Positions 19,232-28,823 are shown, counted from the first letter of the stretch. The stretch is 64,000 nt of DNA from Paraburkholderia sp. BL25I1N1 (GCF_003002025.1 NZ_PVZB01000001.1:496001-560000), one strand, 5' to 3'. The notes: generated by a model not told the origin, from the letters alone. Translations and numbers: made by a program.

Positions 19232-20388
19232 AGATTCTGCTGTTCATCCATTCACTGCATTACGGCGGCGCGGAACGCGTGGCCATGAACCTGTCGACCG
19301 AATGGGCGGCACAAGGTCAGGAAGTCTGTGTCGTGACGCTGACCTCTACCGCGAGCGACTTTTATTCGCTGCGCGACTCGGTCAAGCGCATAACGCTCGA
19401 TCTCGCGGGCGCCACTAACGGCCCGGCCAGCGCGGTCTTCGCGAATGCGCGGCGGATGCTGGCATTGCGGCGCGTGCTCAAAAAGGTGCGCCCGGACGTG
19501 GTGCTCGGCATCGAGACGAGGCCGTCGATTCTGGCGATCCTGGCCGGCCTCGGCTTGCCGTGCAAGGTGATCGCAACCGAGCATATTCATCCGCCGATGC
19601 TGTTCGAAGGCAGGTTCTGGGAATGCCTGCGCCGCTGGACTTACCCGTTCGCGGACAAGGTGGTCGCGTTGACGGAGAAAAGCAGGCTATGGCTGCAGGA
19701 GCACTGCCATTGCAAAAGGGTCACCGTCATTCCAAATTCGATCTCGCTGCCGATTCCCGTTGTGGAACCGCTCGTATCGCCGCAGGCAGTCGTGGGCGCA
19801 CAGCGTCGCGTATTGCTCGCGGCGGGACGGATGGCCGAACAGAAGGGCTTCGATATCCTGATCGATTCCTTCGGCCGGATCGCGAGCGATTTCCCCGCGT
19901 GGGATCTCGTCATTCTCGGCGACGGCGATGACCGGCGCGCACTCACTGCACGAATAGCGGCGGCGGGCTTGGGCGATCGCGTGCTGCTGCCGGGTCAGGT
20001 CGGCAATATGCCCGACTGGTACGAGCGTGCGGACCTTTACGTGCTGAGCTCGCGCTTCGAAGGCTTCTCGATGACGATCGTCGAGGCGATGGCAAGCGGC
20101 TGCGCGGTGGTGAGCTTCGACTGCGACGCCGGCCCTGGCGACATCATCACGCACGGCCACGACGGCCTGCTGGTTCGTCAGGTCGGCGATCCACAGGCAC
20201 TCGCCGATGCCTTGTCGATCCTGATGAAAGACGACGAGACCCGCGCGCTGATGGCGTCGCGCGCGCGTGCTGTCGTCGATCGCTTCTCGGTAGCGAGGGT
20301 GTTCTCCATGTGGCGCGACGTGTTCACGCAAACCGGCGCGAAACCTTCGGGCCTCGTCGAGCGTCCTTCCGTACGGGTGACGGAATGA
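19228..20388 (+). CDS. Glycosyltransferase family 4
   Basis: This GT-B glycosyltransferase has 386 residues. The N-terminal domain begins with LLFIHSLHYGGAERVAMNL, the usual GT4 glycine-containing acceptor-side motif. The C-terminal nucleotide-sugar domain has AAGRMAEQKGFDILIDSF, and SSRFEGFSMTIVEAMASG is the E-x7-E motif that contacts the donor. It overlaps the flippase gene by four bases. It should add one sugar to the lipid-linked repeat at the cytoplasmic membrane. The linkage and donor cannot be predicted. Confidence 0.92.
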   Translation: MKILLFIHSLHYGGAERVAMNLSTEWAAQGQEVCVVTLTSTASDFYSLRDSVKRITLDLAGATNGPASAVFANARRMLALRRVLKKVRPDVVLGIETRPSILAILAGLGLPCKVIATEHIHPPMLFEGRFWECLRRWTYPFADKVVALTEKSRLWLQEHCHCKRVTVIPNSISLPIPVVEPLVSPQAVVGAQRRVLLAAGRMAEQKGFDILIDSFGRIASDFPAWDLVILGDGDDRRALTARIAAAGLGDRVLLPGQVGNMPDWYERADLYVLSSRFEGFSMTIVEAMASGCAVVSFDCDAGPGDIITHGHDGLLVRQVGDPQALADALSILMKDDETRALMASRARAVVDRFSVARVFSMWRDVFTQTGAKPSGLVERPSVRVTE

Positions 20389-20440
20389 GTACCGGGCGCT
20401 TTGCATTCCATCAATCACATGGGCCGAATCCGGACCGTTC

Positions 20441-21565
20441 ATGAATATCGTCTTGTTCATTAGCGCGATGCAGGATGGCGGTGCCGAGAGCGTCGCCGCG
20501 ACGCTTGTCAACGCATGGGTCGAGCGCGGCGACTCGGTCACGCTCGTCGCCACGTATTCCGGCCGCGGCGCCTGCAACTACCCCGTTTCACCGGCCGTGA
20601 AGTTCGTGTACCTGGCTGACCTGGTGAAGCGGCGCGGCCGCGGACCGCTCAACTTTATCCAGCGCATGGCGGCCTTGCGTGCCCTCATGCGCGAAAGCAG
20701 GGCGGACGTGATCGTGTCGTTCCTGACGAACGTGAATGTCGCGACGATTCTCGCGTCGCGCGGGCTCGGCATTCCCATCATCGTGAGCGAGCATACGAAT
20801 CCTCTTGCCGATAACCGTTCGTTGTTATGGCGACTGCTGTGCCGGTTTGTCTATCCGAAGGCCGATCTGCTGACTCTGCTGACGGACGACGTGGTCGCGC
20901 CGTTCAGGAAAGTCGTGCCGGGCATGAAGGACATCGCGGTGATGCCCAATCCGCTGCCCGATGGACTGTTCCTCCAGCAACGGCAACCGGCCACGCCACG
21001 CAAACGCGTCATTTCGCTGGGACGGCTCAACAGCACGAAGCAGTTCGATTTGCTGATCCGCGCCTTTGCACTGCTCGCCCACGAGTGGCCTGATTGGGAC
21101 TTGTGGATCTGGGGCGAAGGACCGGAGCGCGCGGCGCTGGAGGCTCAGATTGAGCAACTGTGCATGGGCGAGCGGATTTTCCTGCCGGGACGCACGCTGA
21201 CCCCGTGGAGCGAGCTGGCCAAGGGACAGGTCTTTGCGATGTCGTCGAGCCACGAAGGTTTGCCCATGGCGCTGATGGAAGGCATGGCGCTTGGACTGCC
21301 CGTCGTGTCGTTCGACTGCCCTAGCGGACCGCGGCAATTGACGCGCAACGGCGAGGACGGCCTGCTCATTCCGCCAGGCGACGCGAACTCCATGGCTGCC
21401 GCGTTACGCCGGCTGATTTCGGACGACCCGTTGCGCGCCGAACTGGGCAGAAAGGCCGCCGTCTCGGTACGGGAACGCTATTCGTTGAAGGCGGTATTGC
21501 AAATCTGGGACCAGTTGTTCGAACGGGTTGGGGCGCGTGCCAAGGCTGCTGAGTCGACGCACTGA
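20441..21565 (+). CDS. Glycosyltransferase family 4
   Basis: This 374-residue GT-B enzyme is related to the gene just upstream but clearly divergent. It starts with VLFISAMQDGGAESVAATLV. VSLGRLNSTKQFDLLIRAFALL begins the donor domain, and SSSHEGLPMALMEGMALG is the E-x7-E segment. It probably acts in assembly of the exopolysaccharide repeat. It is 52 bases after the previous gene. The two adjacent GT4 genes could derive from an old duplication. Confidence 0.9.
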   Translation: MNIVLFISAMQDGGAESVAATLVNAWVERGDSVTLVATYSGRGACNYPVSPAVKFVYLADLVKRRGRGPLNFIQRMAALRALMRESRADVIVSFLTNVNVATILASRGLGIPIIVSEHTNPLADNRSLLWRLLCRFVYPKADLLTLLTDDVVAPFRKVVPGMKDIAVMPNPLPDGLFLQQRQPATPRKRVISLGRLNSTKQFDLLIRAFALLAHEWPDWDLWIWGEGPERAALEAQIEQLCMGERIFLPGRTLTPWSELAKGQVFAMSSSHEGLPMALMEGMALGLPVVSFDCPSGPRQLTRNGEDGLLIPPGDANSMAAALRRLISDDPLRAELGRKAAVSVRERYSLKAVLQIWDQLFERVGARAKAAESTH

Positions 21566-21635
21566 ATAACCCAACGGCATGGTTGCGGTCGCGATCTGCC
21601 GTATTTACACACAGCTCAGAGATTCAGGAGCGGAC

Positions 21636-22826
21636 ATGAACGGACGTAAAGTAGTTCTCTTTGCCAATACCGACTGGTATCTGTACAACTTCCGGCTCTC
21701 GCTGGCGCAGAGACTGCGGCAAGACGGATATGAAGTGGTCCTGCTGTCGCCGCCGGGAGAATTCGGACCGAAGCTGCAGGCACTCGGTTTCAGTTGGCAC
21801 GCCGTGCCGATGAATCGCCGCAGTCTCAATCCGTTGCGCGAAGTCGGTGTGCTCGCATGGATTGTCCGGTTTCTCCGCCGCGAAAAGCCCGACCTCGTCC
21901 ACGGATTCACGATCAAGAGCGCCGTGTACGGCTCGCTCGCGAGCAAGCTTGCCGGCGTGCCCGCGCGGATCAACGCCGTGGCGGGCATGGGCTACGTCTT
22001 CACGAGCCGCGATTTGAAAGCCCGCGTGCTGCGGCCTATCGTGCGCCAACTAATGCGCTCCGCGCTTAACGGCCGGCGCAATGCGCTGATTCTGCAGAAT
22101 CCCGACGACGTCGCGATTTTCAAACGGGCGAGAATTGTCGACGACCGCTCCATACAGCTGATCAAGGGCTCGGGCGTGAACTGTTCGCGTTTCTCAGCCC
22201 GGCCGCAGACCGATGAGGACACGCAGGCTCCGTTGCGGGTCGTGCTGGCTGCTCGCCTGTTGTGGGACAAAGGGATTGCCGAATACGTGGAGGCGGCCCG
22301 GGCGCTGAGAGATGAAAACCGCTCGGTGCGGTTTCTTCTCGCCGGCTCCCCCGACGATGGCAATCCCGCCTCCGTTCCCCGCGAACTCGTCGAAGGCTGG
22401 GCTAACGACGGGCTTCTCACGTGGTTGGGCCATGTCAGCGATATGCCGAAGCTGCTCTCCGAAGTGGACGTCGTGGTGCTGCCGAGTTATCGGGAGGGCT
22501 TGCCCAAGACGCTGATCGAAGCGGCCGCGTGCGCGTTGCCGCTGATCACCACCGATGTCCCCGGCTGCCGTGAAGTCGTCAGCGCGACGGGAGAAGACGG
22601 CTTGCTCATTCCGGTGCGCGATGCCGCGGCGCTGGCCGACGCAATTCGCCTGCTCGACGACGATCGCAAGCTTTGCCGGAAACTCGGCCTGGCGGCTCAA
22701 GCCAAGGCGCTGAGTGAATTCGACGAGTCGATTGTGATCAGCAAGACGTTGCGCGTGTATAGCGAATTGCTCGACCCGGCGCCTCGCGAAGTCGTCGTGG
22801 CGAGTCAGCGCGAGCGGCAGATTTGA
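21636..22826 (+). CDS. Glycosyltransferase family 4, CapM/PglA-like
   Basis: This protein of 396 residues resembles the CapM/PglA subgroup of GT4. LFANTDWYLYNFRLSLAQRL opens the protein, VHGFTIKSAVYGSLASKLAG and INAVAGMGYVFTS follow, and the E-x7-E motif is in SYREGLPKTLIEAAACALP. That subgroup often transfers N-acetylhexosamines such as GalNAc onto the first lipid-linked sugar, which fits a GlcNAc/GalNAcA-containing polymer, but the donor is inferred. AGGAG precedes ATG 21636; the longer frame from 21579 is rejected. Confidence 0.9.
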   Translation: MNGRKVVLFANTDWYLYNFRLSLAQRLRQDGYEVVLLSPPGEFGPKLQALGFSWHAVPMNRRSLNPLREVGVLAWIVRFLRREKPDLVHGFTIKSAVYGSLASKLAGVPARINAVAGMGYVFTSRDLKARVLRPIVRQLMRSALNGRRNALILQNPDDVAIFKRARIVDDRSIQLIKGSGVNCSRFSARPQTDEDTQAPLRVVLAARLLWDKGIAEYVEAARALRDENRSVRFLLAGSPDDGNPASVPRELVEGWANDGLLTWLGHVSDMPKLLSEVDVVVLPSYREGLPKTLIEAAACALPLITTDVPGCREVVSATGEDGLLIPVRDAAALADAIRLLDDDRKLCRKLGLAAQAKALSEFDESIVISKTLRVYSELLDPAPREVVVASQRERQI

Positions 22827-22858
22827 CGGTGTCAGCGAAACATCCTGAAGGAGATTGA

Positions 22859-23602
22859 GTGGCCATGGTCGTTCCGAAATTCATATTGCGCTTCGATGAC
22901 ATCACTCCGGAAATGGCGTGGTCGCGATTCGATCCCTTCGATGAGCTTTCCATGGACCAGGACCTGCCGCTGCTCGTCGGCGTCGTGCCGAACTGTCTTG
23001 ATCAAACGCTCGTCGTCGAGCCGGCGCGAGACGCGTTCTGGGACACGGTCCGCGGTTGGGTCGATCGGGGCTGGAGCATCGCGCAGCACGGCTACACCCA
23101 CCAGTACGTCACCGAGCACCCTGGGCTGTTGCGTCTCGGCAGTAAATCGGAGCTGGCCGGTCTCTCCTACGAGGAGCAATTCGCCAAGTTGCAGGCGGGA
23201 AAGACGATCCTTCAGCAACAGGGTGTTTGGCAGCCGGTATTCATGGCGCCTTCCCATTCGTTCGATGAAGCGACGCTCCGCGCGCTGGCCGATCTCGACT
23301 TCAAATATTTGACGGACGGCAGCGGCGTCTATCCGTACAAATTCGGCGCCCTGACTGCGGTGCCGCAGTTGTTCGCAACGCCGCTGCATTTTGGTTTCGG
23401 CGTGTATTCCATCTGCCTGCATGTCAATACGCTCAGCGAAGCCGAGATCGACAGGATTGTCGGATTCGTGAAGAAGAACCGCTCGCGGTTCATTTCCTTT
23501 GAAGAGGCTGCGAGCGTCAGAACACCTGTCCCGGGCGTCGCGATGGCGATGCGCTTTTTAACCTCTACCCCGTTGCGCGCCATGCGCCGTCTGAGGGGCT
23601 GA
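22859..23602 (+). CDS. DUF2334-type polysaccharide deacetylase
   Basis: The 247-residue product has the NodB-like fold of the DUF2334 deacetylases. RFDDITPEMAW gives the metal and catalytic aspartates, and QHGYTHQYV gives the His-x3-His metal ligands. MAPSHSFDEATLRAL and a C-terminal CLHVNTLSEAEID complete the pattern. No signal peptide is present, so it may act on a cytoplasmic lipid-linked or nucleotide-linked sugar. AAGGAG is five bases before GTG 22859; ATG 22865 is an alternative. N-deacetylation of a GalNAc or GlcNAc residue is the natural inference. Confidence 0.85.
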   Translation: MAMVVPKFILRFDDITPEMAWSRFDPFDELSMDQDLPLLVGVVPNCLDQTLVVEPARDAFWDTVRGWVDRGWSIAQHGYTHQYVTEHPGLLRLGSKSELAGLSYEEQFAKLQAGKTILQQQGVWQPVFMAPSHSFDEATLRALADLDFKYLTDGSGVYPYKFGALTAVPQLFATPLHFGFGVYSICLHVNTLSEAEIDRIVGFVKKNRSRFISFEEAASVRTPVPGVAMAMRFLTSTPLRAMRRLRG

Positions 23603-23609
23603 ACTCTTG

Positions 23610-24644
23610 ATGAGGTGCACAGTGCGCAACAGCCGGAGAGCGGTCAATGCTTTTCTTCTCAGCAGCATGGTGGGTGCGATCACGCGACCTCTCGCTGCGG
23701 TGGCCGACGTCGTGACCAACAAGCATGTCGCGCCCGACGAGGTCATCGACCGATCGTTCGGCGTCAAGGCGGACGGCACCACAAACGACCGCGCCGCGCT
23801 TCAGAAGGCGGTCGATAATTCCGTCGGCAAGACGCTCGTCATTACGGGCCCATGCAGGATCGACGCCGAAGGACTGCATATGCGCACCAACAGCCGCGTG
23901 CGTTTCGCGCCCGGCGCCTCGATCAAACTGCTTCCGCACGACACGCAAAACTACGAGGTCATCCGTGTCTGGGACGTGCGGCACGTGGTGCTGGAAAATC
24001 CTCGCCTCGACGGCAGCAAAGAGTTGAATACGGTGAAGGGTGGAGAGTGGGGCATGGGCATTTCCATTGCCGGAAGTACGGATGTGACGATACTGTCGCC
24101 CAGCACGATCAACTGCTGGGGAGACGGCATCTATATTGCCAACAGCTTCGGCAACGGGTTGCCCTATTCGAGCGACGTCCGGGTCATGAATCACTACGCG
24201 TCCGGTTGCCGTCGGCAAGGTGTGTCGATTATCAGCGGCAAGAATATTCTGTTCGACAGTCCGGTGTGGGAAAACATAGCCGGCACGCTTCCTTCCGCCG
24301 GACTGGATATCGAGCCGAACGCAAACACGGACATCGTGGAAAACATCCGGATTGTGAATCCGACCACGCGGCACTGCCAGTTCGGCATTCTGGTCTATCT
24401 GGAGGCACTGCCGGGCAGCCGGGAAAAGAACGTCAGCGTCGTGATCAGCGGACACAAGGACGAAGACAGCAGGGAAGCGGCCTTCAGCGTATCCGGATTG
24501 AAGATGAAAGGCAGCGTGGTCACCGGCTATATCACGAGCAATTCGCCGACGTGGATTCGTCCGAGGCGAGACGCCTTTGTCAGCGCCGACTACGACCGTG
24601 CCGGGCCGAAGATCGATATCACGAATCCCACCATCGTCCGCTAG
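23610..24644 (+). CDS. Secreted right-handed beta-helix (pectin-lyase-fold) protein
   Basis: This protein of 344 residues has an N-terminal export signal of about 30 residues containing Arg pairs. The segment DRSFGVKADGTTNDRAALQKAVD is a typical beginning of pectin-lyase-fold proteins. Repeated short strands follow (VRHVVLENPRLDG, TDVTILSPSTINCWGDGIYIAN, KNILFDSPVWENI, VENIRIVNPTTRHCQFGI). Such proteins in exopolysaccharide loci are often lyases, hydrolases or epimerases of the polymer. It starts seven bases after the deacetylase stop. The longer frame begins with TTG 23607. Confidence 0.82.
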   Translation: MRCTVRNSRRAVNAFLLSSMVGAITRPLAAVADVVTNKHVAPDEVIDRSFGVKADGTTNDRAALQKAVDNSVGKTLVITGPCRIDAEGLHMRTNSRVRFAPGASIKLLPHDTQNYEVIRVWDVRHVVLENPRLDGSKELNTVKGGEWGMGISIAGSTDVTILSPSTINCWGDGIYIANSFGNGLPYSSDVRVMNHYASGCRRQGVSIISGKNILFDSPVWENIAGTLPSAGLDIEPNANTDIVENIRIVNPTTRHCQFGILVYLEALPGSREKNVSVVISGHKDEDSREAAFSVSGLKMKGSVVTGYITSNSPTWIRPRRDAFVSADYDRAGPKIDITNPTIVR

Positions 24645-24666
24645 CCGCTTGCGAGAGGTGCGACGC

Positions 24667-25842
24667 TCAACGCGTCACACCTTTGGCGCGTAGCAATGTC
24701 GTGTACATGTCCCGGTACTGTTGCCAGCACACCGTAATCGAAAAGGACTCGACGATCCGCTCGCGCGCCAGCCGTCCCAGTATCTTGCGTTGCTCCAGGC
24801 TCAATGTCGCCATCTGCTCGAGCGCGTCCGACAAACTGACGGGATCGCGCGGCGGAACAACCAGACCGGTGTCGCCGACCAGTTGACCGGTATCGCCCAC
24901 GTCCGTGACCACGCATGGAACGCTGCATGCCATCGCTTCGCCCACAACCGTGGGCAAGCCTTCCGTTCGGGATGAGAGGCATAGCATGTCGAACGCCGGC
25001 ATGATTCGATGCAGGTCATTCCGGGCGCCCAGCAAGTGACAGACGCCGCCCAGGCCAAGCTCGTTCATCGTGCGTGCGAGCGCCTTGTTGCTGGCGTCGA
25101 CGTCCTTGCCGACCATGACGAAATGACATTCCGGCACACGCTGATGAAGCATCGCGGCCGCGCGCAGAAAGTTATCGTAATCCTTGGCGGGATTGGAGCG
25201 TCCCACGATTCCGATCAATATGGAAGCCGGCGGCAGGCCGAGCTCATTGAGCAGCGCAGTCCTTGCGGTGGCGTCCGGCACGAACTTGCGGACATCGAAG
25301 CCGTTATGAATCACCCGCATCTTCGTGCGCTCGTAGCCGTATTCGACGTGAGTTCTGAACGACGCGTTGGCGCAGCAAATGACCGAATCCGGCAAACGGT
25401 TCGAGGTCGCCGCGCCCATTCGCGCAAGCGTATTCAGAACGCGCCCGACTTTGGGCGTGGGCACTTCGGTCCGGTGAATGCCCCACACGAGCACGAAGCG
25501 ATGGCGCTGCCTGCTGAGGCGGAACATCAGCCGCGCCAGCAACACCGCCACGCCGCCGAAAATATCCGCGTGATACATCCAGGTCTGGACGACATCGGGG
25601 CGCGCTTCGACGATCCACCTTGCCAGTCGAATCAGGAGTAGCGGATTCGGAACGCCAGACCGCATTCCCAGAAACTTGACTTCAGCACCCGCCGCGCGCA
25701 GACGGTCGGCCATCTTGTCGATGGCGGACAGGGAGATGACGACGTGCGTCTCTCCGGCGGTGCGGGACTCCGAAACTAGGTTCAGAAGCAACGTTTCGGC
25801 ACCACCTACCCCCAATCCCGAAATAATATGGACAATTTTCAT
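24667..25842 (-). CDS. Glycosyltransferase family 4, inverted within the locus
   Basis: This GT-B enzyme has 391 residues. VHIISGLGVGGAETLLLNLV is the N-terminal signature. IGIVGRSNPAKDYDNFLRAAAML starts the donor domain, and SSRTEGLPTVVGEAMACSVPCV is the E-x7-E region. It is the only gene of the exopolysaccharide region on the minus strand, convergent with the beta-helix gene and divergent from the polymerase, so it has its own promoter. ATG 25842 is preferred over 25863 because homology starts there; neither has a clear ribosome binding site. Confidence 0.9.
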   Translation of the reverse strand: MKIVHIISGLGVGGAETLLLNLVSESRTAGETHVVISLSAIDKMADRLRAAGAEVKFLGMRSGVPNPLLLIRLARWIVEARPDVVQTWMYHADIFGGVAVLLARLMFRLSRQRHRFVLVWGIHRTEVPTPKVGRVLNTLARMGAATSNRLPDSVICCANASFRTHVEYGYERTKMRVIHNGFDVRKFVPDATARTALLNELGLPPASILIGIVGRSNPAKDYDNFLRAAAMLHQRVPECHFVMVGKDVDASNKALARTMNELGLGGVCHLLGARNDLHRIMPAFDMLCLSSRTEGLPTVVGEAMACSVPCVVTDVGDTGQLVGDTGLVVPPRDPVSLSDALEQMATLSLEQRKILGRLARERIVESFSITVCWQQYRDMYTTLLRAKGVTR

Positions 25843-26310
25843 TTTGTTTGCACGGTACGGCATTCGGTGACGTAGAACCGCTGCTATTTCAATCCGGTCC
25901 GCCTGTGTCGTGTGTCTTTCACGGATCGATATCCGTCATCACGAAAGGATAATGGAAGGCTAAGTGATCGAGCCGTCGCCATACCGTTCGCCATCCAACA
26001 CAGCCCAGGACAATTGTCGCTCGCCATTCCCGGATGCGATTTATTGTGCATACGAGTCTATGGACTCGTCCTCAGGAATCGATGCGAATCTTATGTGCCG
26101 TTCCGCTCGTAAGGTCCAACCGAAAGCTGATAGCGTGCAGGGGCATAAGGCAAAGTCAGTTTCAAGAGCATTCAATGGCCAGATAGCAATACCGGTCACT
26201 GAGCGCGCTCCGCTGAACGGCGCTTGCCGAAAGCATGAGTGAGCGGCATAAAAAATCAACGCACCTCCTCCGGTTTGCGCGGCATTGGCAAGCTGACGGG
26301 CAAGAGAGGG
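25843..26310. other. Divergent intergenic region between GT4 and polymerase genes
   Basis: About 470 bases separate the inverted glycosyltransferase from the polymerase start preferred here. The region is AT-richer than its neighbours and must hold promoters for both directions. I could not place hexamers with confidence. Frames of 60-90 codons occur on both strands but have neither ribosome binding sites nor family resemblance. Confidence 0.4.
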
Positions 26311-27372
26311 ATGAAAGTGGCAGAACAACTCAACTCGAAGTTCCAGATCCATCCAATCGGCTACCGGTGGCTGCGGCCTTCCATGCTTGGATTCCTGGCG
26401 TTGTCGGCGTTCATTCTCCTGAAGATCGCCCTCGGCGATCGGAGCACGCTGCTCGATCAGGATAATTACGTTGCGTACTTCAGGGATGCCGATCCGCTCT
26501 GGATCGTTCATCTGTGGTCCAGCAGCCAGTCGGTGGTGTTTTTCATCGTGAAGACGATCACGGATGAACTCGGCTGGCGGCTGTGGGTGTTAGGCCTCGA
26601 TTCACTGGGCCTCTCACCGGACACCGCGGTGCGCGTGACGGTCGTCGTGCTGAATGTGCTGATGGCGCTTGCTCTTAGCCGGACGCGCCGGCCGCTTCTC
26701 GGCCTGCTTTTGTGGGCGCTGATCCCCACCGGCCTCGCGACGGTCGGTCTATTCCAGATCCGTCAGGGTTTCGCCCTGTCGATCGCCATGTACTTCGCGA
26801 TGTGCCGGCAGCAACCCGTTCGAGGCGCGCTGCTCGCCAGTATCGTTCACACCACTTTTGCGTATCCGGCCTTGTTCCTGATTCTCGCGCACTTTCTCAT
26901 GAAGCGAAGCAAGGCGCTGGCGATCGTGGGCGTGGTCGGCGCGGCGCTCGCGATGTCGCTGGCGTCGGCGTGGCTTTTCGCCAGGTTCGGCGGCCGCCGG
27001 CTCGAGGAATACACGCAGCAGGAAGAATTCACAGTGAACTTCCTGATCTCACTCGCTCTGTATCTGATCGTACCAATGCTCGTGATCGTGCTGCGTCGAA
27101 AGCATATTGAGCATATCGCGCGCGAAATGGTCGTCCATGAGATCGCGATCATGCATATCGGGCTGATCATGTTCCTGATCATTTCCTTCTTCGTCTATCC
27201 ATTCGGAACCCAGCGCATTGTCTACTATGGACCGCTGCTGTTGGCCTTCATGCTGCCGGAGATCCGTATCAAGAATTCGCTGGTCCTGTGGATGGTCGCA
27301 TTTATCCTGGCTATTTTGACTTACGACATTCACAAGAATTATCTGCTGGGCACTTATAAGTACTTTCTCTGA
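26311..27372 (+). CDS. EpsG-like polysaccharide polymerase (Wzy role)
   Basis: This integral membrane protein has 353 residues from ATG 26311, or 377 from GTG 26239; the start is uncertain. It has about nine hydrophobic segments. The periplasmic loop LLDQDNYVAYFRDADPLW after the first helix is characteristic of EpsG-family proteins, and FQIRQGFALSIAMYFAM is a conserved central element. These proteins polymerise lipid-linked repeats in the periplasm. It is the only polymerase candidate in the locus, which supports the Wzy assignment. Confidence 0.78.
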   Translation: MKVAEQLNSKFQIHPIGYRWLRPSMLGFLALSAFILLKIALGDRSTLLDQDNYVAYFRDADPLWIVHLWSSSQSVVFFIVKTITDELGWRLWVLGLDSLGLSPDTAVRVTVVVLNVLMALALSRTRRPLLGLLLWALIPTGLATVGLFQIRQGFALSIAMYFAMCRQQPVRGALLASIVHTTFAYPALFLILAHFLMKRSKALAIVGVVGAALAMSLASAWLFARFGGRRLEEYTQQEEFTVNFLISLALYLIVPMLVIVLRRKHIEHIAREMVVHEIAIMHIGLIMFLIISFFVYPFGTQRIVYYGPLLLAFMLPEIRIKNSLVLWMVAFILAILTYDIHKNYLLGTYKYFL

Positions 27373-27686
27373 GCGCTTGTCCGCTAGCCGCAAGGCAATG
27401 CTTGCCGGTACGAAGCGCGCTTCCTTTCCGAAGCGCGTGCAAGCGCGGGCAATCATCATTTCATAGACATATTCCGCTGCGTCGATAAGTTGATTCGACG
27501 TATGCCGTGGCACGTCGTATTTACGCTTATTTGTCGGCTCATAAAATGATCGTGTCCGGGTTGTGTTGGGAATGCCACAGAGGAAAGACTCAAAGTGAGA
27601 GACGGTGTGCATCACTAACCTTGTCCTAAACGTGCATTAAAAGCGACAAGAAAATAAAAATTCCTCCGTTTATGTTGGAGACAGAG
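27373..27686. other. Intergenic region before the initiating glycosyltransferase
   Basis: The 314 bases contain a short hairpin GGCAATGCTTGCC at 27393-27405, the palindrome GAAGCGCGCTTC just after it, and an AT-rich stretch before the next gene. CTCC at 27664-27667 could pair with the GGAG ribosome binding site at 27677-27680. No coding sequence is supported. Confidence 0.45.
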
Positions 27687-28823
27687 ATGTTAAATCTGGC
27701 GTTTGGCTTTGTTGTCTCATTCCTGGTTATCTTTTTTATCGTGCGAAGTTCGGGCTTGCACGGGTCGCTTACGATGGACCACGACTTGCGGGGCATTCAG
27801 AAGAACCACGCCTATGCGGTGCCGCGAATCGGCGGAGTCGGCATTGCCTGCGCCGCCACGGTCGTGGCGCTTATCCAGCCGCTGTGGGCGACCGCCCCGG
27901 GGACCGGTCAACTGCTGCTCCTGTTGTGCGCTGTGCCCGCCTTCGCAGGCGGCGTGGTGGAAGACATGACCAAGCGCGTGAGCCCGCGCGTGCGGCTGCT
28001 GTGCGCGCTCGCTTCGGCGCTCGCGGCCTGCCTGCTGATGCACGCCACGCTCACGCGGGTGGACTTGCCGCTTATCGATCAGTGGCTGCGCATTCTGCCG
28101 ATCGGGATCGGCTTCACCATGCTCGGCGTCGCCGGGCTGACGAATGCGGTCAATATCATCGACGGCTTCAACGGACTCGCCTCGGTCGTCACCATGCTGA
28201 TCTTCGCCTCGATCGGTTATGTGGCCCATAGCGTCAACGACTGGCTTGTCATGAGCATGGCGTTGACCATGATCGGCGCGATCGGCGGCTTCGTGCTCTG
28301 GAACTTTCCGGTGCCTTCCGTTTTCCTCGGTGATGGCGGGGCTTATTTCATCGGTTTCGTCATGGCGGAGCTGCTGGTCCTGCTGATCGTGCGCAACCCG
28401 GGCGTGTCGGCGTGGTACGCGATGGCCGTCGCCATCTATCCGACGTTCGAGACGCTCTTTTCCATTTATCGCCGCAGGATCGTGCGCGGCAGGCCGGCGG
28501 GCGCTCCGGACGGACTTCATCTGCATACGCTCGTGTATCGGCGTGTGGTGCGAAAGGGTATCGACGGCGGCAATCTGCGCCGGCGTGCGATGCGCAATTC
28601 CTGCACCTCGGTTTATCTGTGGGTGCTGAGCCTCGTCAGCATCGTGCCGGCCACGTTCTTCTGGGACACGCCTATCGCGCTCGCCGGGGCGACTATCGCC
28701 TTCGTCACGATCTACGTTCACGTCTATGTGTCGATCGTGCGCATCAGGACGCCGCGCTGGCTGGTGATCACGGGACACGCGCCGGTCGTCGCGCCGCGTG
28801 GGGCCGAGGAGCCGCGCCACTGA
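27687..28823 (+). CDS. WecA/MraY-family undecaprenyl-phosphate sugar-1-phosphate transferase
   Basis: This polytopic protein of 378 residues belongs to the polyprenyl-phosphate N-acetylhexosamine-1-phosphate transferase family. NAVNIIDGFNGLAS and PSVFLGDGGAYFIGF are the aspartate-containing catalytic and Mg-binding motifs. LHLHTLVYRRVVRKG is the cytoplasmic His-containing loop that helps select the UDP-sugar. The usual early DDxxD is reduced to GVVEDMTKR. It should start the repeat unit by moving GlcNAc-1-P, or a related sugar phosphate, to undecaprenyl phosphate. GGAG six bases upstream fixes ATG 27687. Confidence 0.88.
   Translation: MLNLAFGFVVSFLVIFFIVRSSGLHGSLTMDHDLRGIQKNHAYAVPRIGGVGIACAATVVALIQPLWATAPGTGQLLLLLCAVPAFAGGVVEDMTKRVSPRVRLLCALASALAACLLMHATLTRVDLPLIDQWLRILPIGIGFTMLGVAGLTNAVNIIDGFNGLASVVTMLIFASIGYVAHSVNDWLVMSMALTMIGAIGGFVLWNFPVPSVFLGDGGAYFIGFVMAELLVLLIVRNPGVSAWYAMAVAIYPTFETLFSIYRRRIVRGRPAGAPDGLHLHTLVYRRVVRKGIDGGNLRRRAMRNSCTSVYLWVLSLVSIVPATFFWDTPIALAGATIAFVTIYVHVYVSIVRIRTPRWLVITGHAPVVAPRGAEEPRH

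Noticed and set aside
27404..27440. Repeated GAAGCGCG motif as a mobile-element end
   Set aside because: Only two short copies, with no transposase gene or target duplication nearby.
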